The position numbers and the translations under genes were made by a program. DNA of 64,000 nucleotides, from the NCBI RefSeq assembly GCF_015169395.1, contig NZ_CP063458.1:4526001-4590000 (forward strand), in the 5' to 3' direction. Position 1 is the first letter of the stretch; each line of letters begins with the position of its first letter. The notes below the pieces were generated by a model. That model was given only the letters and a program-made list of their open reading frames with translations. It had not been told where the DNA came from and did not search any database. Origin of the DNA: Humisphaera borealis (lineage in GTDB: Bacteria; Planctomycetota; Phycisphaerae; Tepidisphaerales; Tepidisphaeraceae). Below are positions 1 through 11,512 of this stretch, in pieces.

Positions 1-441
1 CTGACGACCTGGATTAAGACCACCCAGATTGGCAGCGGCACGTTCTGGACCGCGCCCGGAATCACTGGTGTCGAGAAGTACTGGGACAACAACGACATCT
101 TCTGGGGCATCCTCGACGCCCAGGGCCGTATCAGCGTCAAGGCCGGCGACGACCCTGCCGCCACCAGCACCACCGCCGTCAATGACGGCCAGTGGCATCA
201 CCTGGCGTTCACGCGCGACGCGGCGACAGGTGTGCTGCAGGTGTATGTCGATGGCGTGCTGGAAGGGTCGGCGTTGGGCGGCACGGGCGTCAAGTCGACG
301 CCGTTCGCCTCGATCGGCCGCGTGGAGAACACCAATGGCCCGGCCGCCTACCTCCAGGGCTCGCTCGATGACGTGCGGATTTACAACCGCGTTTTGACGG
401 CCCAGGAAGTGATCGACGTGCAGGGGAATCCGGGCGCCTGA
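1..441 (+). CDS. LamG-domain protein, C-terminal fragment
   Basis: An open frame runs from the first base to a TGA at 439-441 (146 residues), so the start lies outside the window. The visible part is a concanavalin A-like/LamG beta-sandwich: 'NDGQWHHLAFTRD' followed by 'YVDG', and then 'GSLDDVRIYNRVLTAQEV', the standard closing strand of LamG_3 domains in large secreted proteins. Such domains bind carbohydrate or protein ligands outside the cell. The protein stops about 10 residues after the domain, with no PEP-CTERM or anchor segment. A strong intrinsic terminator follows 30 bases later. Domain call is confident; the whole protein is unknown. Confidence 0.8.
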   Translation: MTTWIKTTQIGSGTFWTAPGITGVEKYWDNNDIFWGILDAQGRISVKAGDDPAATSTTAVNDGQWHHLAFTRDAATGVLQVYVDGVLEGSALGGTGVKSTPFASIGRVENTNGPAAYLQGSLDDVRIYNRVLTAQEVIDVQGNPGA

Positions 442-470
442 TGCGGCCCAATAACATCATCACTGGCAGA

Positions 471-507
471 CGGGGGCGAATCAGAGGCCTGATTCGCCCC
501 CGTTTTT
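471..507 (+). terminator. Rho-independent terminator after LamG gene
   Basis: A perfect 14-bp stem (471-484 paired with 489-502) with a 4-nt loop is followed by TTTTT at 503-507. It lies 30 bases after the LamG stop codon. Confidence 0.9.
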
Positions 508-826
508 GTTGCACCAGGCGGCACATTATCGGCCGCCCAAGCGTGAGACGTCCGCGAATGACATTTCGCTGGCTTCGAATGCCTGACCTGAAATTCTGGT
601 GTATTGTTCTTGCACAACGCTCGGTCGAATCGTAACGCCGGGCGCCTTCCACTGACCTGACTTCAACAACTCGGGAATGCTCCGCGACAGCGCAAGGGCG
701 TGCTTTGTCGCATCCGCGGAGTGATCACACCGTCCTGCCATGGTGTGATTCGTTGTCGGCATTCGTGCCGTCGCGGCTCCTGTCTGCCCGGGAGATGCGA
801 CCGAGGCAGTTCGACGAGAAACCACC
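508..826. other. Intergenic region, no gene seen
   Basis: About 320 bases between the LamG terminator and the next gene. Short frames here show no family signature. It presumably carries the promoter of the downstream membrane-protein gene, but I found no convincing -35/-10 pair. Confidence 0.5.
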
Positions 827-1282
827 ATGCTGTTTCAAACCACTGTCAAGTTCCTTTCGGCTCTGCTCGGATCGCTTGTGGCGTTCTACCTCGCCTCGCA
901 CTTCTTTCATGCGGCGGGTTTCATGACGGCTTACGAGCTTCAGCACGTGCAGTGGATGTACAACCAGCTTCTGGAGCCCGTCACGACCCTCGACTGGAAG
1001 ACGCAAAAGACTGCACTGATCGCGCTCGGGGCGATCGGCGTCCAGGCAGTGATCGTCGTAGCGCTGTTCCGGAAGTGGGGCTATAAGCCGGTCAGGAACA
1101 TTGACCCGCTCGCCCGTCTCGCCCGGCCGACCGGCGGCATGATCGCATCGGGCGAACGTCTCCCGACCCATGAAATGTCGATGTACACCGGAATGGATGA
1201 CGCTGACGACATCGCGGAATACACCGAAGCGGTGGATGAAGAACAGCGGCTGCTGGCGCTGCTGACTCAGAAGCGGGCCTGA
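827..1282 (+). CDS. Small membrane protein of unknown function
   Basis: 151 residues starting at ATG. Two hydrophobic segments are visible, about residues 7-30 (FLSALLGSLVAFYLASHFF) and 64-82 (LIALGAIGVQAVIVVALF). They enclose a short extracytoplasmic loop and are followed by a ~70-residue acidic cytoplasmic tail (GMDDADDIAEYTEAVDEEQR). I do not recognise a family. The gene stands alone and converges on the squalene-cyclase-like gene, sharing a bidirectional terminator with it. No function can be assigned. Confidence 0.7.
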   Translation: MLFQTTVKFLSALLGSLVAFYLASHFFHAAGFMTAYELQHVQWMYNQLLEPVTTLDWKTQKTALIALGAIGVQAVIVVALFRKWGYKPVRNIDPLARLARPTGGMIASGERLPTHEMSMYTGMDDADDIAEYTEAVDEEQRLLALLTQKRA

Positions 1283-1316
1283 TTGACGAGCGAAACTTTG
1301 GATCTCCAAAAAGAAA

Positions 1317-1362
1317 GACCGAGGCTGAGCGTCCACAAGTGGCCCTCAGCCTCGGTCCTTTT
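1317..1362. terminator. Bidirectional intrinsic terminator
   Basis: A perfect 13-bp stem (1317-1329 with 1345-1357) with CTTTT on its 3' side and an A-rich tract (AAAAAGAAA) on its 5' side. It can terminate both converging genes. Confidence 0.85.
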
Positions 1363-1378
1363 ACGTCGCAGCGAAGCA

Positions 1379-2545
1379 CTACTTCGCGGGATGCTCCTTC
1401 AAATCTGCGATCACTTCCTGCAGCGCCAGCACGGCATAAGCCGTCGCGAGCAGGGGCTTTTCTTCCATCCAGCGCTTGTCGCCTTCCCAGCTTCCATCCG
1501 ACTTTTGAACACTGGTGAGCTTCTGGATCAGCTCAAGGCGCCAGTCGTGCTTGTCTCCCTTGGAATCGGTCAGGACGGGCTCGTTGTACGCGTTGAGGGC
1601 GCGGGCGAGCGTGTGGTAGTAGTAGTAGAGCCCGTTGCGGGCGGCTTCCGGCTTGTTGAGCTTCATGCCGGGGTTTTCCTCGAGCGTCCAGTTCTTGGTG
1701 ATCCAATCCCACGCGGCTTTGACGCGGGGGTCGTCCTTGGTCAGGCCGGCGTAAAGCATGCTCTTGAGTCCGGCATAGGTCATGGAGCCGTAGCTGCGGA
1801 GCAGGCGCTTGCCGTCGGGTCCGGTGTACTCACCGGCCATCGATTCGCCGTTGTTGGCCGGGGTGTAGGTGAAGCCGCCGTCCTCGCCGGCCCACTTCTG
1901 GTCGTTGCTCTCACTGCGGTTCTGCATGCGGGTGATGAACACCAGCGCGGCCTGAAAGGACGGGTCGCTTTCCTTCAGCCCGGCGTCCTTGAGCGCATCG
2001 AGCATCACCTGGGTGTTGGAACCGTCGGGCCTGCCGTGACGGCCGTAGCCGGCTCCGCCGTACCATGTGCTCGACTTGTCGGCCACCTTTTCGCCTTTAG
2101 GGCCCGGCGGTGAGCTTTCGGTGAACTGCAACCCCTTCAGATACGCGACGGCCTTGTCCAATGCGGGCTTGAGCGCCGGGTCATCGGCCGCCGCCAGCGA
2201 ACTGACGGCGATCGCCGTGTTGTAGTTGGCCAGCAGGTCCTTGTAGACCCCGCCGTTGTCGAGCTGATAGCTCAGCAGTTTTTGGTACCCCTTGGCGACG
2301 AAGTCGGTCTTGCTGTCGAACTTCGGTGACTGCACGAACGCCTTGAGGATGATGGCCGAGATGGCCGGCGGCTCTTCGCCCGTCTGCCAGCCGCCGTCGG
2401 GCTTCTGTTGCGCCTTGAGGAAGGTCAGGCCTTTGTCCACAAGGTCCTGGGCTTTGGCGGTGGGATCATCGGCACCGAAAGCCGGCAGCGAGATCAGTGA
2501 AGCTGCCACGACGAACAGCGTGGCCCAGCGCGTCGAGTGAATCAT
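1379..2545 (-). CDS. Secreted prenyltransferase/squalene-oxidase-repeat protein
   Basis: 388 residues from the ATG at 2545. This start is chosen because it gives a classic signal peptide (positively charged start, then 'ATLFVVAASLISLPAFGA') and a GGAG 6 nt upstream. The mature part is an alpha/alpha-toroid with repeats of the squalene-hopene cyclase/prenyltransferase type: 'LTFLKAQQKPDGGWQTG', 'LSYQLDNGGVYKD', 'YLKGLQFTESS' and 'VQKSDGSWEGD'. I do not see the cyclase DXDD motif, and the protein is exported and short (cyclases are about 630 residues). Binding or scaffolding is therefore likelier than terpene cyclisation. Such proteins are common in Planctomycetes with no assigned role. Confidence 0.8.
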   Translation of the reverse strand: MIHSTRWATLFVVAASLISLPAFGADDPTAKAQDLVDKGLTFLKAQQKPDGGWQTGEEPPAISAIILKAFVQSPKFDSKTDFVAKGYQKLLSYQLDNGGVYKDLLANYNTAIAVSSLAAADDPALKPALDKAVAYLKGLQFTESSPPGPKGEKVADKSSTWYGGAGYGRHGRPDGSNTQVMLDALKDAGLKESDPSFQAALVFITRMQNRSESNDQKWAGEDGGFTYTPANNGESMAGEYTGPDGKRLLRSYGSMTYAGLKSMLYAGLTKDDPRVKAAWDWITKNWTLEENPGMKLNKPEAARNGLYYYYHTLARALNAYNEPVLTDSKGDKHDWRLELIQKLTSVQKSDGSWEGDKRWMEEKPLLATAYAVLALQEVIADLKEHPAK

Positions 2546-2720
2546 GTTGGACTCCAAGGAGAGCAGTTTATGAGAAAGCCCGGCCGTCAATCGCCGGAGT
2601 TCCGAATATCAAGCCTATGCCTGACACCGGAGCCGCGTCTCTGCGGGAAATTTTTGCCCAGGCTGGCACCCGGCCCGAAAAGGGTAACGCCCGCAGCTAT
2701 CTGAATCGGCCGAAGCGGTT

Positions 2721-3050
2721 ATGATCATGCCGCAGATGGCTGGCAAAACACAACCCCTGAAGATCGCTTCGAACGGTTGCGCCGCAAAGCTGCGTGTGCT
2801 GGCCGACCCGACGCGCCTCGCCGTGCTCGAGGCGCTGATTGCCGGGCCCAAGCATGTGGGCTCGATACAGAAGCTACTGGACGTCGAGCAGAGCCTGCTT
2901 TCCCATCACCTGCAAACCCTGCGTGAAGCCGGCCTCGTGGAGGCCGAGCGTGACGGCAAATCGGTGCTTTATCGCCTGGCGCCATCGGTCGTCGCACGCA
3001 ACGGGGAATCGATCGATCTGGGGTGCTGCGTGCTGTCGTTCAACGACTGA
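2721..3050 (+). CDS. ArsR-family winged-helix regulator
   Basis: 109 residues. The ArsR signature is clear: 'LRVLADPTRLAVLEAL' (alpha1-2), then the recognition helix 'SLLSHHLQTLREAGLV' and the wing 'VEAERDGKSVLYRL'. A vicinal Cys pair near the C-terminus (DLGCCVLSF) could be a metal or redox sensor site, though the usual alpha3 ELCVC box is absent (it reads LLDVEQS). In-frame ATGs at 2721, 2727 and 2736 are all possible starts. It is divergent from the squalene-cyclase-like gene and upstream of gyrB; no metal-resistance gene is adjacent, so its target is unknown. Confidence 0.85.
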   Translation: MIMPQMAGKTQPLKIASNGCAAKLRVLADPTRLAVLEALIAGPKHVGSIQKLLDVEQSLLSHHLQTLREAGLVEAERDGKSVLYRLAPSVVARNGESIDLGCCVLSFND

Positions 3051-3115
3051 AATGGCGGGCACTTCCGGTCGTCGATCACACCCTTTTCCGAAGCCGGAAT
3101 TCGCGTCGCGGACAG

Positions 3116-3144
3116 TGGCCAAATCGGTCACTTTTGGCGATAAT
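3116..3144 (+). promoter_or_regulatory. Candidate sigma-70 promoter for gyrB
   Basis: TGGCCA (3116-3121), 17 nt, GATAAT (3139-3144). The -35 matches 4/6 and the -10 matches 5/6. It would give a ~170-nt leader before the gyrB ATG. Inference from consensus only. Confidence 0.4.
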
Positions 3145-3195
3145 CAACGGCTTGTCCGGCGTACCGATTTCAGCCCTTCCATCGAGCCTTTCTGA

Positions 3196-5883
<2,688 letters not shown>

Positions 5884-5893
5884 GAACGTGCCG

Positions 5894-6733
5894 ATGGACC
5901 ATGCCGAGATTCTGTCTGCCCTTGATCTCGAACGCCGAACCCTCGTCCGCCGCGGAGAAGTCCTGGAGGCGACGCGGACCGTGGTGCGCGTTCGCGGCGA
6001 GGATCGGTCCTGGCACGCGGTCAGTTGGTCATCGCTGACGGAACAGGATGCCGACGCGGCGATCGAGGCGGAGGTGGAGCACCATCGCCGGCTCGGGGTG
6101 TCATTCGAATGGAAGGTCTACGGCCATGACGCGCCGCGCGACATGGTCGAGAGGCTGTCCCGTCGCGGATTCGAGGTGGGGCCTTGCGAAGCGGTGATGG
6201 TGTACGACCTTTCCGCGGGCTTGCCGCCGGCCCCTGGCGGCATCAGGGTGGTCCGGGCGGATAACCCGGCGCAGGTCGCTCAATTCCGACGGGTCGCCGA
6301 GGCGGTCTTCGACAAGGACTACGCGTTTACAACCAGGCAGCTTCTCGACGCGATCGATTCCGGTTCGTTCGAGCACCGGGGCTATGTCGCTTACACCGCG
6401 GACCAAACGCCCGTTGGCGTCGGCCGGCTCTACACCAACCCCAGGAGCGCATTTGGCGGGCTTTATGGCGGCGGAACGCTGGCTGCCTACCGCGGCAAAG
6501 GCGTGTACCGCGCGATGGTCGCCGCCCGTGCCATCGACGCGGCGGCTTCCGGAGCCCGGTATCTCATCGTCGATGCACTCCCCACGAGCAGGCCGATTCT
6601 CGCTGGCCTCGGCTTTGATCGCGTAAGTTATACCTGGCCGTGTGATTGGCAAGCGAGCAACTTTAATTGCCATTTGAGAGCAACGGATGACAGTCCAATA
6701 CAGTCCGAGCGATTTACTCAGCCGAATCAGTAG
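5894..6733 (+). CDS. GNAT-family N-acetyltransferase
   Basis: About 279 residues from the ATG at 5894; a GTG at 5888 is also possible. It starts 10 nt after gyrB and is probably co-transcribed. The C-terminal half is a GNAT domain: beta-strand 'YVAYTADQTPVGVGRLY', the acetyl-CoA pyrophosphate loop in 'GGGTLAAYRGKGVYRAMV' (R-G-K-G, residues ~195-215), and a last strand 'LGFDRVSYTW'. The N-terminal ~110 residues resemble the degenerate first half of tandem GNAT proteins (WKVYGHDAPRDMVERLSRRGF). The substrate is unknown. The 3' end overlaps the next, opposing gene by 7 bases. Confidence 0.85.
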   Translation: MDHAEILSALDLERRTLVRRGEVLEATRTVVRVRGEDRSWHAVSWSSLTEQDADAAIEAEVEHHRRLGVSFEWKVYGHDAPRDMVERLSRRGFEVGPCEAVMVYDLSAGLPPAPGGIRVVRADNPAQVAQFRRVAEAVFDKDYAFTTRQLLDAIDSGSFEHRGYVAYTADQTPVGVGRLYTNPRSAFGGLYGGGTLAAYRGKGVYRAMVAARAIDAAASGARYLIVDALPTSRPILAGLGFDRVSYTWPCDWQASNFNCHLRATDDSPIQSERFTQPNQ

Positions 6734-7449
6734 CTCCATTCATACCAGGGTCCCCATAGATGCCGAGCCGATTCGGGAGCGGACTTAACGTCCGGCGCGT
6801 AGTAGACGCCAGCTGCTTCTGGGCCGTTCCAAAAATGCGAGATCTGAACCCGATTCCCGTCCCTGGCGGCCTCGCAGTCTGAATAGAGGCCAATTCGTCC
6901 CAAGCGGATCGCAGTACCGTCTGGTTTGCTCATCATTCTGGCGGCGAGGCCTTCGAAGGACTGCAGATGCGCAATGAAGAACAGTCTCCACACGGTTCCC
7001 GAGAGCACGAGTGCGGCCAATACCGCAAGTAACGGAAAGGCAATCCAGCATCGCTCGGTGGTTGGTTGCACCATGTTCGCTTCTTTCCAATAGCGCCAGC
7101 GCACATACTGACGTAACTTGACCCGTCCGTACCAGGAACCGAATACAACGAGCCATGCTGCTGCTGCGTAAAGGCACGCACCTCCGTCGATGCCGGAGAC
7201 TCGTCCCGCCCACACCGTGGACCCTGCCGCGAAAGCAACGCCACACCACCAAAGCTTACCCATAGGATGCAACACGTGGCGGGCTGCCATGGGAAGCAGC
7301 TTCATGTTCATCGATCGCCGAATGTCAGGATCGAACGGTCTCCCGCATTCCGGACAAATGCGCGACTCTAACCCATGAAGTGGGTAGTCGCATGTCCAGC
7401 AGTGACCGCGTTCGCTAGATTGCTGACGATCCACTGGCATCCTGCCCAC
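6727..7449 (-). CDS. Zinc-ribbon membrane protein
   Basis: 240 residues. The N-terminus holds a C4 zinc ribbon, 'CWTCDYPLHGL', then 'CPECGRPFDPD' (Cys17, 20, 32, 35), a module typical of planctomycete membrane proteins. Three hydrophobic segments follow (about 64-82, 88-106, 136-158). The last ~80 residues are a soluble, Trp/Tyr-rich extracytoplasmic domain ending WGPWYEWSY. It starts 8 nt downstream of the RHS gene on the same strand, so it is probably translated from the same mRNA. That position is where immunity genes of RHS toxins sit, but no toxin domain is visible upstream, so this is only a suggestion. Confidence 0.75.
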   Translation of the reverse strand: MGRMPVDRQQSSERGHCWTCDYPLHGLESRICPECGRPFDPDIRRSMNMKLLPMAARHVLHPMGKLWWCGVAFAAGSTVWAGRVSGIDGGACLYAAAAWLVVFGSWYGRVKLRQYVRWRYWKEANMVQPTTERCWIAFPLLAVLAALVLSGTVWRLFFIAHLQSFEGLAARMMSKPDGTAIRLGRIGLYSDCEAARDGNRVQISHFWNGPEAAGVYYAPDVKSAPESARHLWGPWYEWSY

Positions 7450-7457
7450 CTCGTTTG

Positions 7458-10400
7458 CTAAGGGACATCGGCCGATCTCTCATTCTGACCGAACGATGAG
7501 AGGTACTGACCCGTGAACGGGTCAAACCATTGGCCTCCCCCGATCGTGCCGACATCGAACAAGTAGAGTTCCGTCTCGCTATCGAGCCATCCCTGTTTGC
7601 CGCCGATGAAGCCGAAGTCGGTCAGTGCGCTGATGGATGCGCCGGCGCCGTTGGCTCCGCCAGCCTGTGTGCCGGCGGGGTTCAGGCCGAAGGCGCGGTA
7701 ACGGTAGGGGCCGGCCGGCGGATTCGACACATCGGCGACAAGGTTCGTGGACTGCTCGGGGTCCAGAAGCAGATCGTTCAACCCACTACCGACGACCCAC
7801 TGTGACACCAGTGATTCGCCGCCAAGCCCTGACCGGTGCGTATAGAGCACATCGGTCGTGTTCACGTCATCGGTGCGGGCCAGCAGACGGTCGCCGTCGT
7901 AAACGAAGAACCTTGACACGCCCGCCAGCGAAGCTCGGTCGGCCACCTGGCCGTCGCCATTGTATACGTAGTAGACACTGCCGAGCGGCGTCTGGACCTG
8001 CCCCAAGGCGTTTCGCGCGTCGAAGACGTACACAGCAACGTCCGAACCCGCGACTTTTGTCGTCCGGTTGCCGGCTGCATCATAAGTATAGGTGGTGGTA
8101 CCGGCCGGGCCGATCGATTGTGTCAGTCGGCCGCCGGGCGAATAGGTGTAAGTCGTTGCCTGTCCGCTGTCGTCCATGCGGGAACGGCGGCCGGTGAGGT
8201 CGTAGGAATAGGTCACGTTAAAAACCGGGACCCCGCCTTTGGTTCGGCGCTCGCCGGCAAGACGGTCAGCCAGATCGTAGCTCCAAAGGGTGGTTGTGCC
8301 GTCGGTCTCCGTTTGTATCGTTCGGTGACCAGTATGGTCGTAGGCGGCCTCAATTGCGTTCAAGAGCGTGCTGCCCGAGTCATAGTGCCCGACCGCGGTC
8401 AGGTCGTAGCCGTCATAAGCGCGGGTGGTGCGTGCGCCGGTTCCCAGGGTCTGGTCGGTCACGCGGTGCAGTCCGTCATAGCTGAAGGTGCTGGTGTTGC
8501 CGTTGGGGTCAACGACCTCCGTCAGCAATTGACGGGTGTCATAAGAGTAGTGGAACGTTCCGTCGTCGAACGCAGTCATGGACGTGCGGAGCCCGCGATG
8601 GTCATACGCCGATGTGGACGTGAGCCCAGGCTTGCGCGCGTCGGTTCGGATGGTGGGCAAACTGCGGGGATCGTAAGCCGTGGTGCTGGTGCCCCCGATA
8701 TCGACAAGGCGGGTTCGGCGGGACATTGAATCGTAACCCATGGTGATGGTTACGCCGTCGGACCATGCCTCCGCCGTCCGGCGGTTCCCTTCGTCGTACG
8801 AGAACACTGCCGTCGCCGGGCGGGCGTTCTGCTGGCCGGTCAGGTTGCCCCAGGCGTCGTAGGCCCAGGCGCGGGTGTTGCCGTCGGCGTCGAGTGCGCT
8901 GGTTCGGCGGTTGCCCGCGTCGTAGAAGGATTGGGACGAGTTCCCCAGGCCGTCGGTCACGCGCGTGGCTCGCCTGGCCGGGTCATAGGCCCACTGCGTG
9001 GTACTGCCGTCGCCCCGGGTCGTCTTGGTGACCAGGCGCCAACCGTCGTAGTGCCACTGCGTGGAGACGCCGTTGGCGTCGATCGCCAGCGTCTTGTTTC
9101 CCCGCCGATCGTATCGAGATTCTGAAGTGCCGCCCGGGCCGCTGGTCGTGGTCACCCGGCTGCGTGGATCGTACTGCTGCGTTTGGGTGATTCCCTCGGG
9201 CTTGACGACCCGCGTGTTGCGGTCGTTGGGGTCGAATGCGTTGGTCGTTGTGTACCCCTGCTCATCGGTGAACTGCGTTTGCCGACCCCGGCGGTCATAG
9301 CCATAGCTGGTCTGGCTACCATCCTGATTCACCACCGTGGTCTGCTGGCCCGATTCGTTGTACTGAAACTGTTGCTGGTTACCCAACGGATCGGTCGTGC
9401 GTGTCAATCGGTTCTGGGCGTCGTATGCGCTAAGCCAGGTGTTTCCGGCCGGGTCAATCTCCCGGGTCCGATTGCCGGATGGGTCGTAGCTGAAGGCTCG
9501 CGTCGTGCCCGGCGGGTCGATCGTCAACGTCGGTCGATTCACCCCGTCGAATGCCGTTGTAGACGTGTATCCCCGAGCGTTCACGATCATGGTCCGGTTC
9601 GACGAAGCGTCGTAGGCGAATGTCGTGGTATGCGCTAGCGGATCGACGCTCTTGGTGAGCCGACCGGCGGCGTCGTAAGCCAAAACACTGGTGTTGCCGA
9701 GCGTGTCGATACTGCGGGTTGTCCGTCCATTCGCGTCGTATCCCGTCACCGAGGTAAACGAGTACGGATCCACCGCACTTGTAACGCGCCCGAGTGCATC
9801 GCTGTCGAAGCGGGTGGTGTAACCGTCTTCGTCGGTAACCAGCGAGACCCGACTTCGCCCGTCATACGCATAGGTGACGCTACTGAGGAGGGGATCGATC
9901 GCGGAGGTCAGTCGGCCGACCGTGTCATAGCCGCGCGTCCAATGGTTGCCGGCTGGCTCGGTCAGCGACGTCTGCTGGCCCTGTGCGTTGTAGGCGTAGG
10001 TAGTGGTGGCTCCGGCAGCGTCGGTGAAAGTCGTCCGTAAGCGGGACGACCAACCGAGGGCCGACGACCAGCCCGCCTCGTTGGTAAGGCCAGTCAGATC
10101 TCCCGTCGCAGTGTCGTAGGCAAACGTGAACGAACTGATCGGCCCGGTGATCGCGGCGAGCCGACGGGACTGATCGTCCATCAGATCGTAGCTGAGCGAC
10201 GTGATGCTTCCCCGGCCGTCTTGAACACTTTCCAGCCGCTGTGTGGTGCCCGACCAGGTGTAGAGCAACGTCTGGCCCGCAGGCGTTACAACCCGGGTGG
10301 TGTTCAGGTTGCCGTCGGTGGCGATCGTCCACATCCCGCCTCGGGGATCGGTGACCGTCCGCGCGGTCGCACTCGTGTAGGCGATCTGGGTTTGTCCGCC

Positions 10401-11465
10401 GGTCGGGGTGACCAGCGAAGTCAGCCTGCGCGAGCCGTCGTAGGTGAGGGTCGTGGTAGATCCTCCGGCGCTGGCAACCGCCGTCAGCAGGCGTTGGGCG
10501 TCGTAGCGGAACAAGATGTCCGCTACACCGCCTGCGGAAACCTGCGTCAGGTTTCCGGCCGCGTCCATCTGAAAGCCGCTGGTGCGCGACGCGGTGTCGG
10601 TGACAGCGGTGAGGAGCCCGGATGCGTAACCGAAGGTGGTGGCGCGGTTGAAAGGATCGGTGATCTGTTGAACGCGACCGTCGCTGGCGCGGCTGATCGT
10701 CCACGAGGTTCCCGTGGGACCGACCACTTTCGAAAGAGTGAAGGTACCGCCCGCACTCGTGGGATCGACATCTTCGATCCACTGCTTCCACAGGCACGAC
10801 CACCCATATCCGAACTCATGCTGGGCGGCGTCCAGGCTGTTGTAGAAGAAGCGGACGGGCGGGTCGGCCGGCCCGGCATCGGGCAGACTGAAAGTGACCA
10901 GCAGGTTGCCGCTGCCCAGGTGCAGGCCGAATGTCAGCCCGGCGATGCCGCCGTCGCCGCCTGTTGCCGATGACGGAAGATTGAACGGCAGCGTCGCGTT
11001 TGTCGCCAGGCGGAGCGCATGATCCAGCACGTTGGGAGTTCCAACGACTGCCAGCGACGGCTCGGCTCCGGTGGTCCCGGCATAAACACCGCTCGGCGGC
11101 ACGTCCAGTCCGTGCCAGAACTCCTGATCGATGCCGCAGATCGAAGGCTGCCCCGTTTGATCAGACTTCAGACCGTCGGCCGCAGCGAGGCCCACCGGCG
11201 GTCCCACGAACGGCGTGGAGTAGCCACGGCCCTGAAGGTTGTTTGTACAGCCGATGCCGGACACCGGCAGGCTCAATCCCCCGACTGCCGGCGACTCGTA
11301 GTGGAGTTCGAAGCCGTCCGGCTGCAGTTCCACCCAATGCGATCCCCCCAGGTCACGAAGGGAATGGCGATCCTGGTCGTCGGGTGCGTAATATCCGTTC
11401 CCATCGGGCGTGCTGTAGGAGACGACCGAACCAGAGCCTTTGCGGACGCGAATCATGTTGGACAT
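7458..11465 (-). CDS. RHS/YD-repeat protein
   Basis: 1335 residues; the ATG at 11465 has an AGGGAG 7 nt upstream. From about residue 215 to 1220 it is a continuous array of YD repeats (for example YDAAGRLTKSVDPLAHTTTF), which form a beta-cage shell in RHS/teneurin proteins. An N-terminal ~210-residue region precedes the array. The C-terminus has a recognisable but degenerate RHS core: 'YRYRAFGLNPAG', then 'LDSETELYLFDVGTIGGGQW' and 'FDPFTGQYLSSFGQ'. The usual Y-D-A/R-R-Y-Y-D-P motif is lost, and only ~10 residues follow it, so no polymorphic toxin is attached. No signal peptide is evident. It may be an inert or cargo-less shell. It follows the TPR-glycosyltransferase gene by 47 bases. Confidence 0.92.
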   Translation of the reverse strand: MSNMIRVRKGSGSVVSYSTPDGNGYYAPDDQDRHSLRDLGGSHWVELQPDGFELHYESPAVGGLSLPVSGIGCTNNLQGRGYSTPFVGPPVGLAAADGLKSDQTGQPSICGIDQEFWHGLDVPPSGVYAGTTGAEPSLAVVGTPNVLDHALRLATNATLPFNLPSSATGGDGGIAGLTFGLHLGSGNLLVTFSLPDAGPADPPVRFFYNSLDAAQHEFGYGWSCLWKQWIEDVDPTSAGGTFTLSKVVGPTGTSWTISRASDGRVQQITDPFNRATTFGYASGLLTAVTDTASRTSGFQMDAAGNLTQVSAGGVADILFRYDAQRLLTAVASAGGSTTTLTYDGSRRLTSLVTPTGGQTQIAYTSATARTVTDPRGGMWTIATDGNLNTTRVVTPAGQTLLYTWSGTTQRLESVQDGRGSITSLSYDLMDDQSRRLAAITGPISSFTFAYDTATGDLTGLTNEAGWSSALGWSSRLRTTFTDAAGATTTYAYNAQGQQTSLTEPAGNHWTRGYDTVGRLTSAIDPLLSSVTYAYDGRSRVSLVTDEDGYTTRFDSDALGRVTSAVDPYSFTSVTGYDANGRTTRSIDTLGNTSVLAYDAAGRLTKSVDPLAHTTTFAYDASSNRTMIVNARGYTSTTAFDGVNRPTLTIDPPGTTRAFSYDPSGNRTREIDPAGNTWLSAYDAQNRLTRTTDPLGNQQQFQYNESGQQTTVVNQDGSQTSYGYDRRGRQTQFTDEQGYTTTNAFDPNDRNTRVVKPEGITQTQQYDPRSRVTTTSGPGGTSESRYDRRGNKTLAIDANGVSTQWHYDGWRLVTKTTRGDGSTTQWAYDPARRATRVTDGLGNSSQSFYDAGNRRTSALDADGNTRAWAYDAWGNLTGQQNARPATAVFSYDEGNRRTAEAWSDGVTITMGYDSMSRRTRLVDIGGTSTTAYDPRSLPTIRTDARKPGLTSTSAYDHRGLRTSMTAFDDGTFHYSYDTRQLLTEVVDPNGNTSTFSYDGLHRVTDQTLGTGARTTRAYDGYDLTAVGHYDSGSTLLNAIEAAYDHTGHRTIQTETDGTTTLWSYDLADRLAGERRTKGGVPVFNVTYSYDLTGRRSRMDDSGQATTYTYSPGGRLTQSIGPAGTTTYTYDAAGNRTTKVAGSDVAVYVFDARNALGQVQTPLGSVYYVYNGDGQVADRASLAGVSRFFVYDGDRLLARTDDVNTTDVLYTHRSGLGGESLVSQWVVGSGLNDLLLDPEQSTNLVADVSNPPAGPYRYRAFGLNPAGTQAGGANGAGASISALTDFGFIGGKQGWLDSETELYLFDVGTIGGGQWFDPFTGQYLSSFGQNERSADVP

Positions 11466-11512
11466 GGGTGTTCTCCCTGAAGATGGATCGATCGAGGTTA
11501 CGAGAGCACAGG

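Noticed and set aside
6727-7449. Immunity protein of an RHS toxin
   Set aside because: Position fits, but the RHS protein has no toxin domain and the zinc-ribbon architecture is general in Planctomycetes; recorded only as a possibility.
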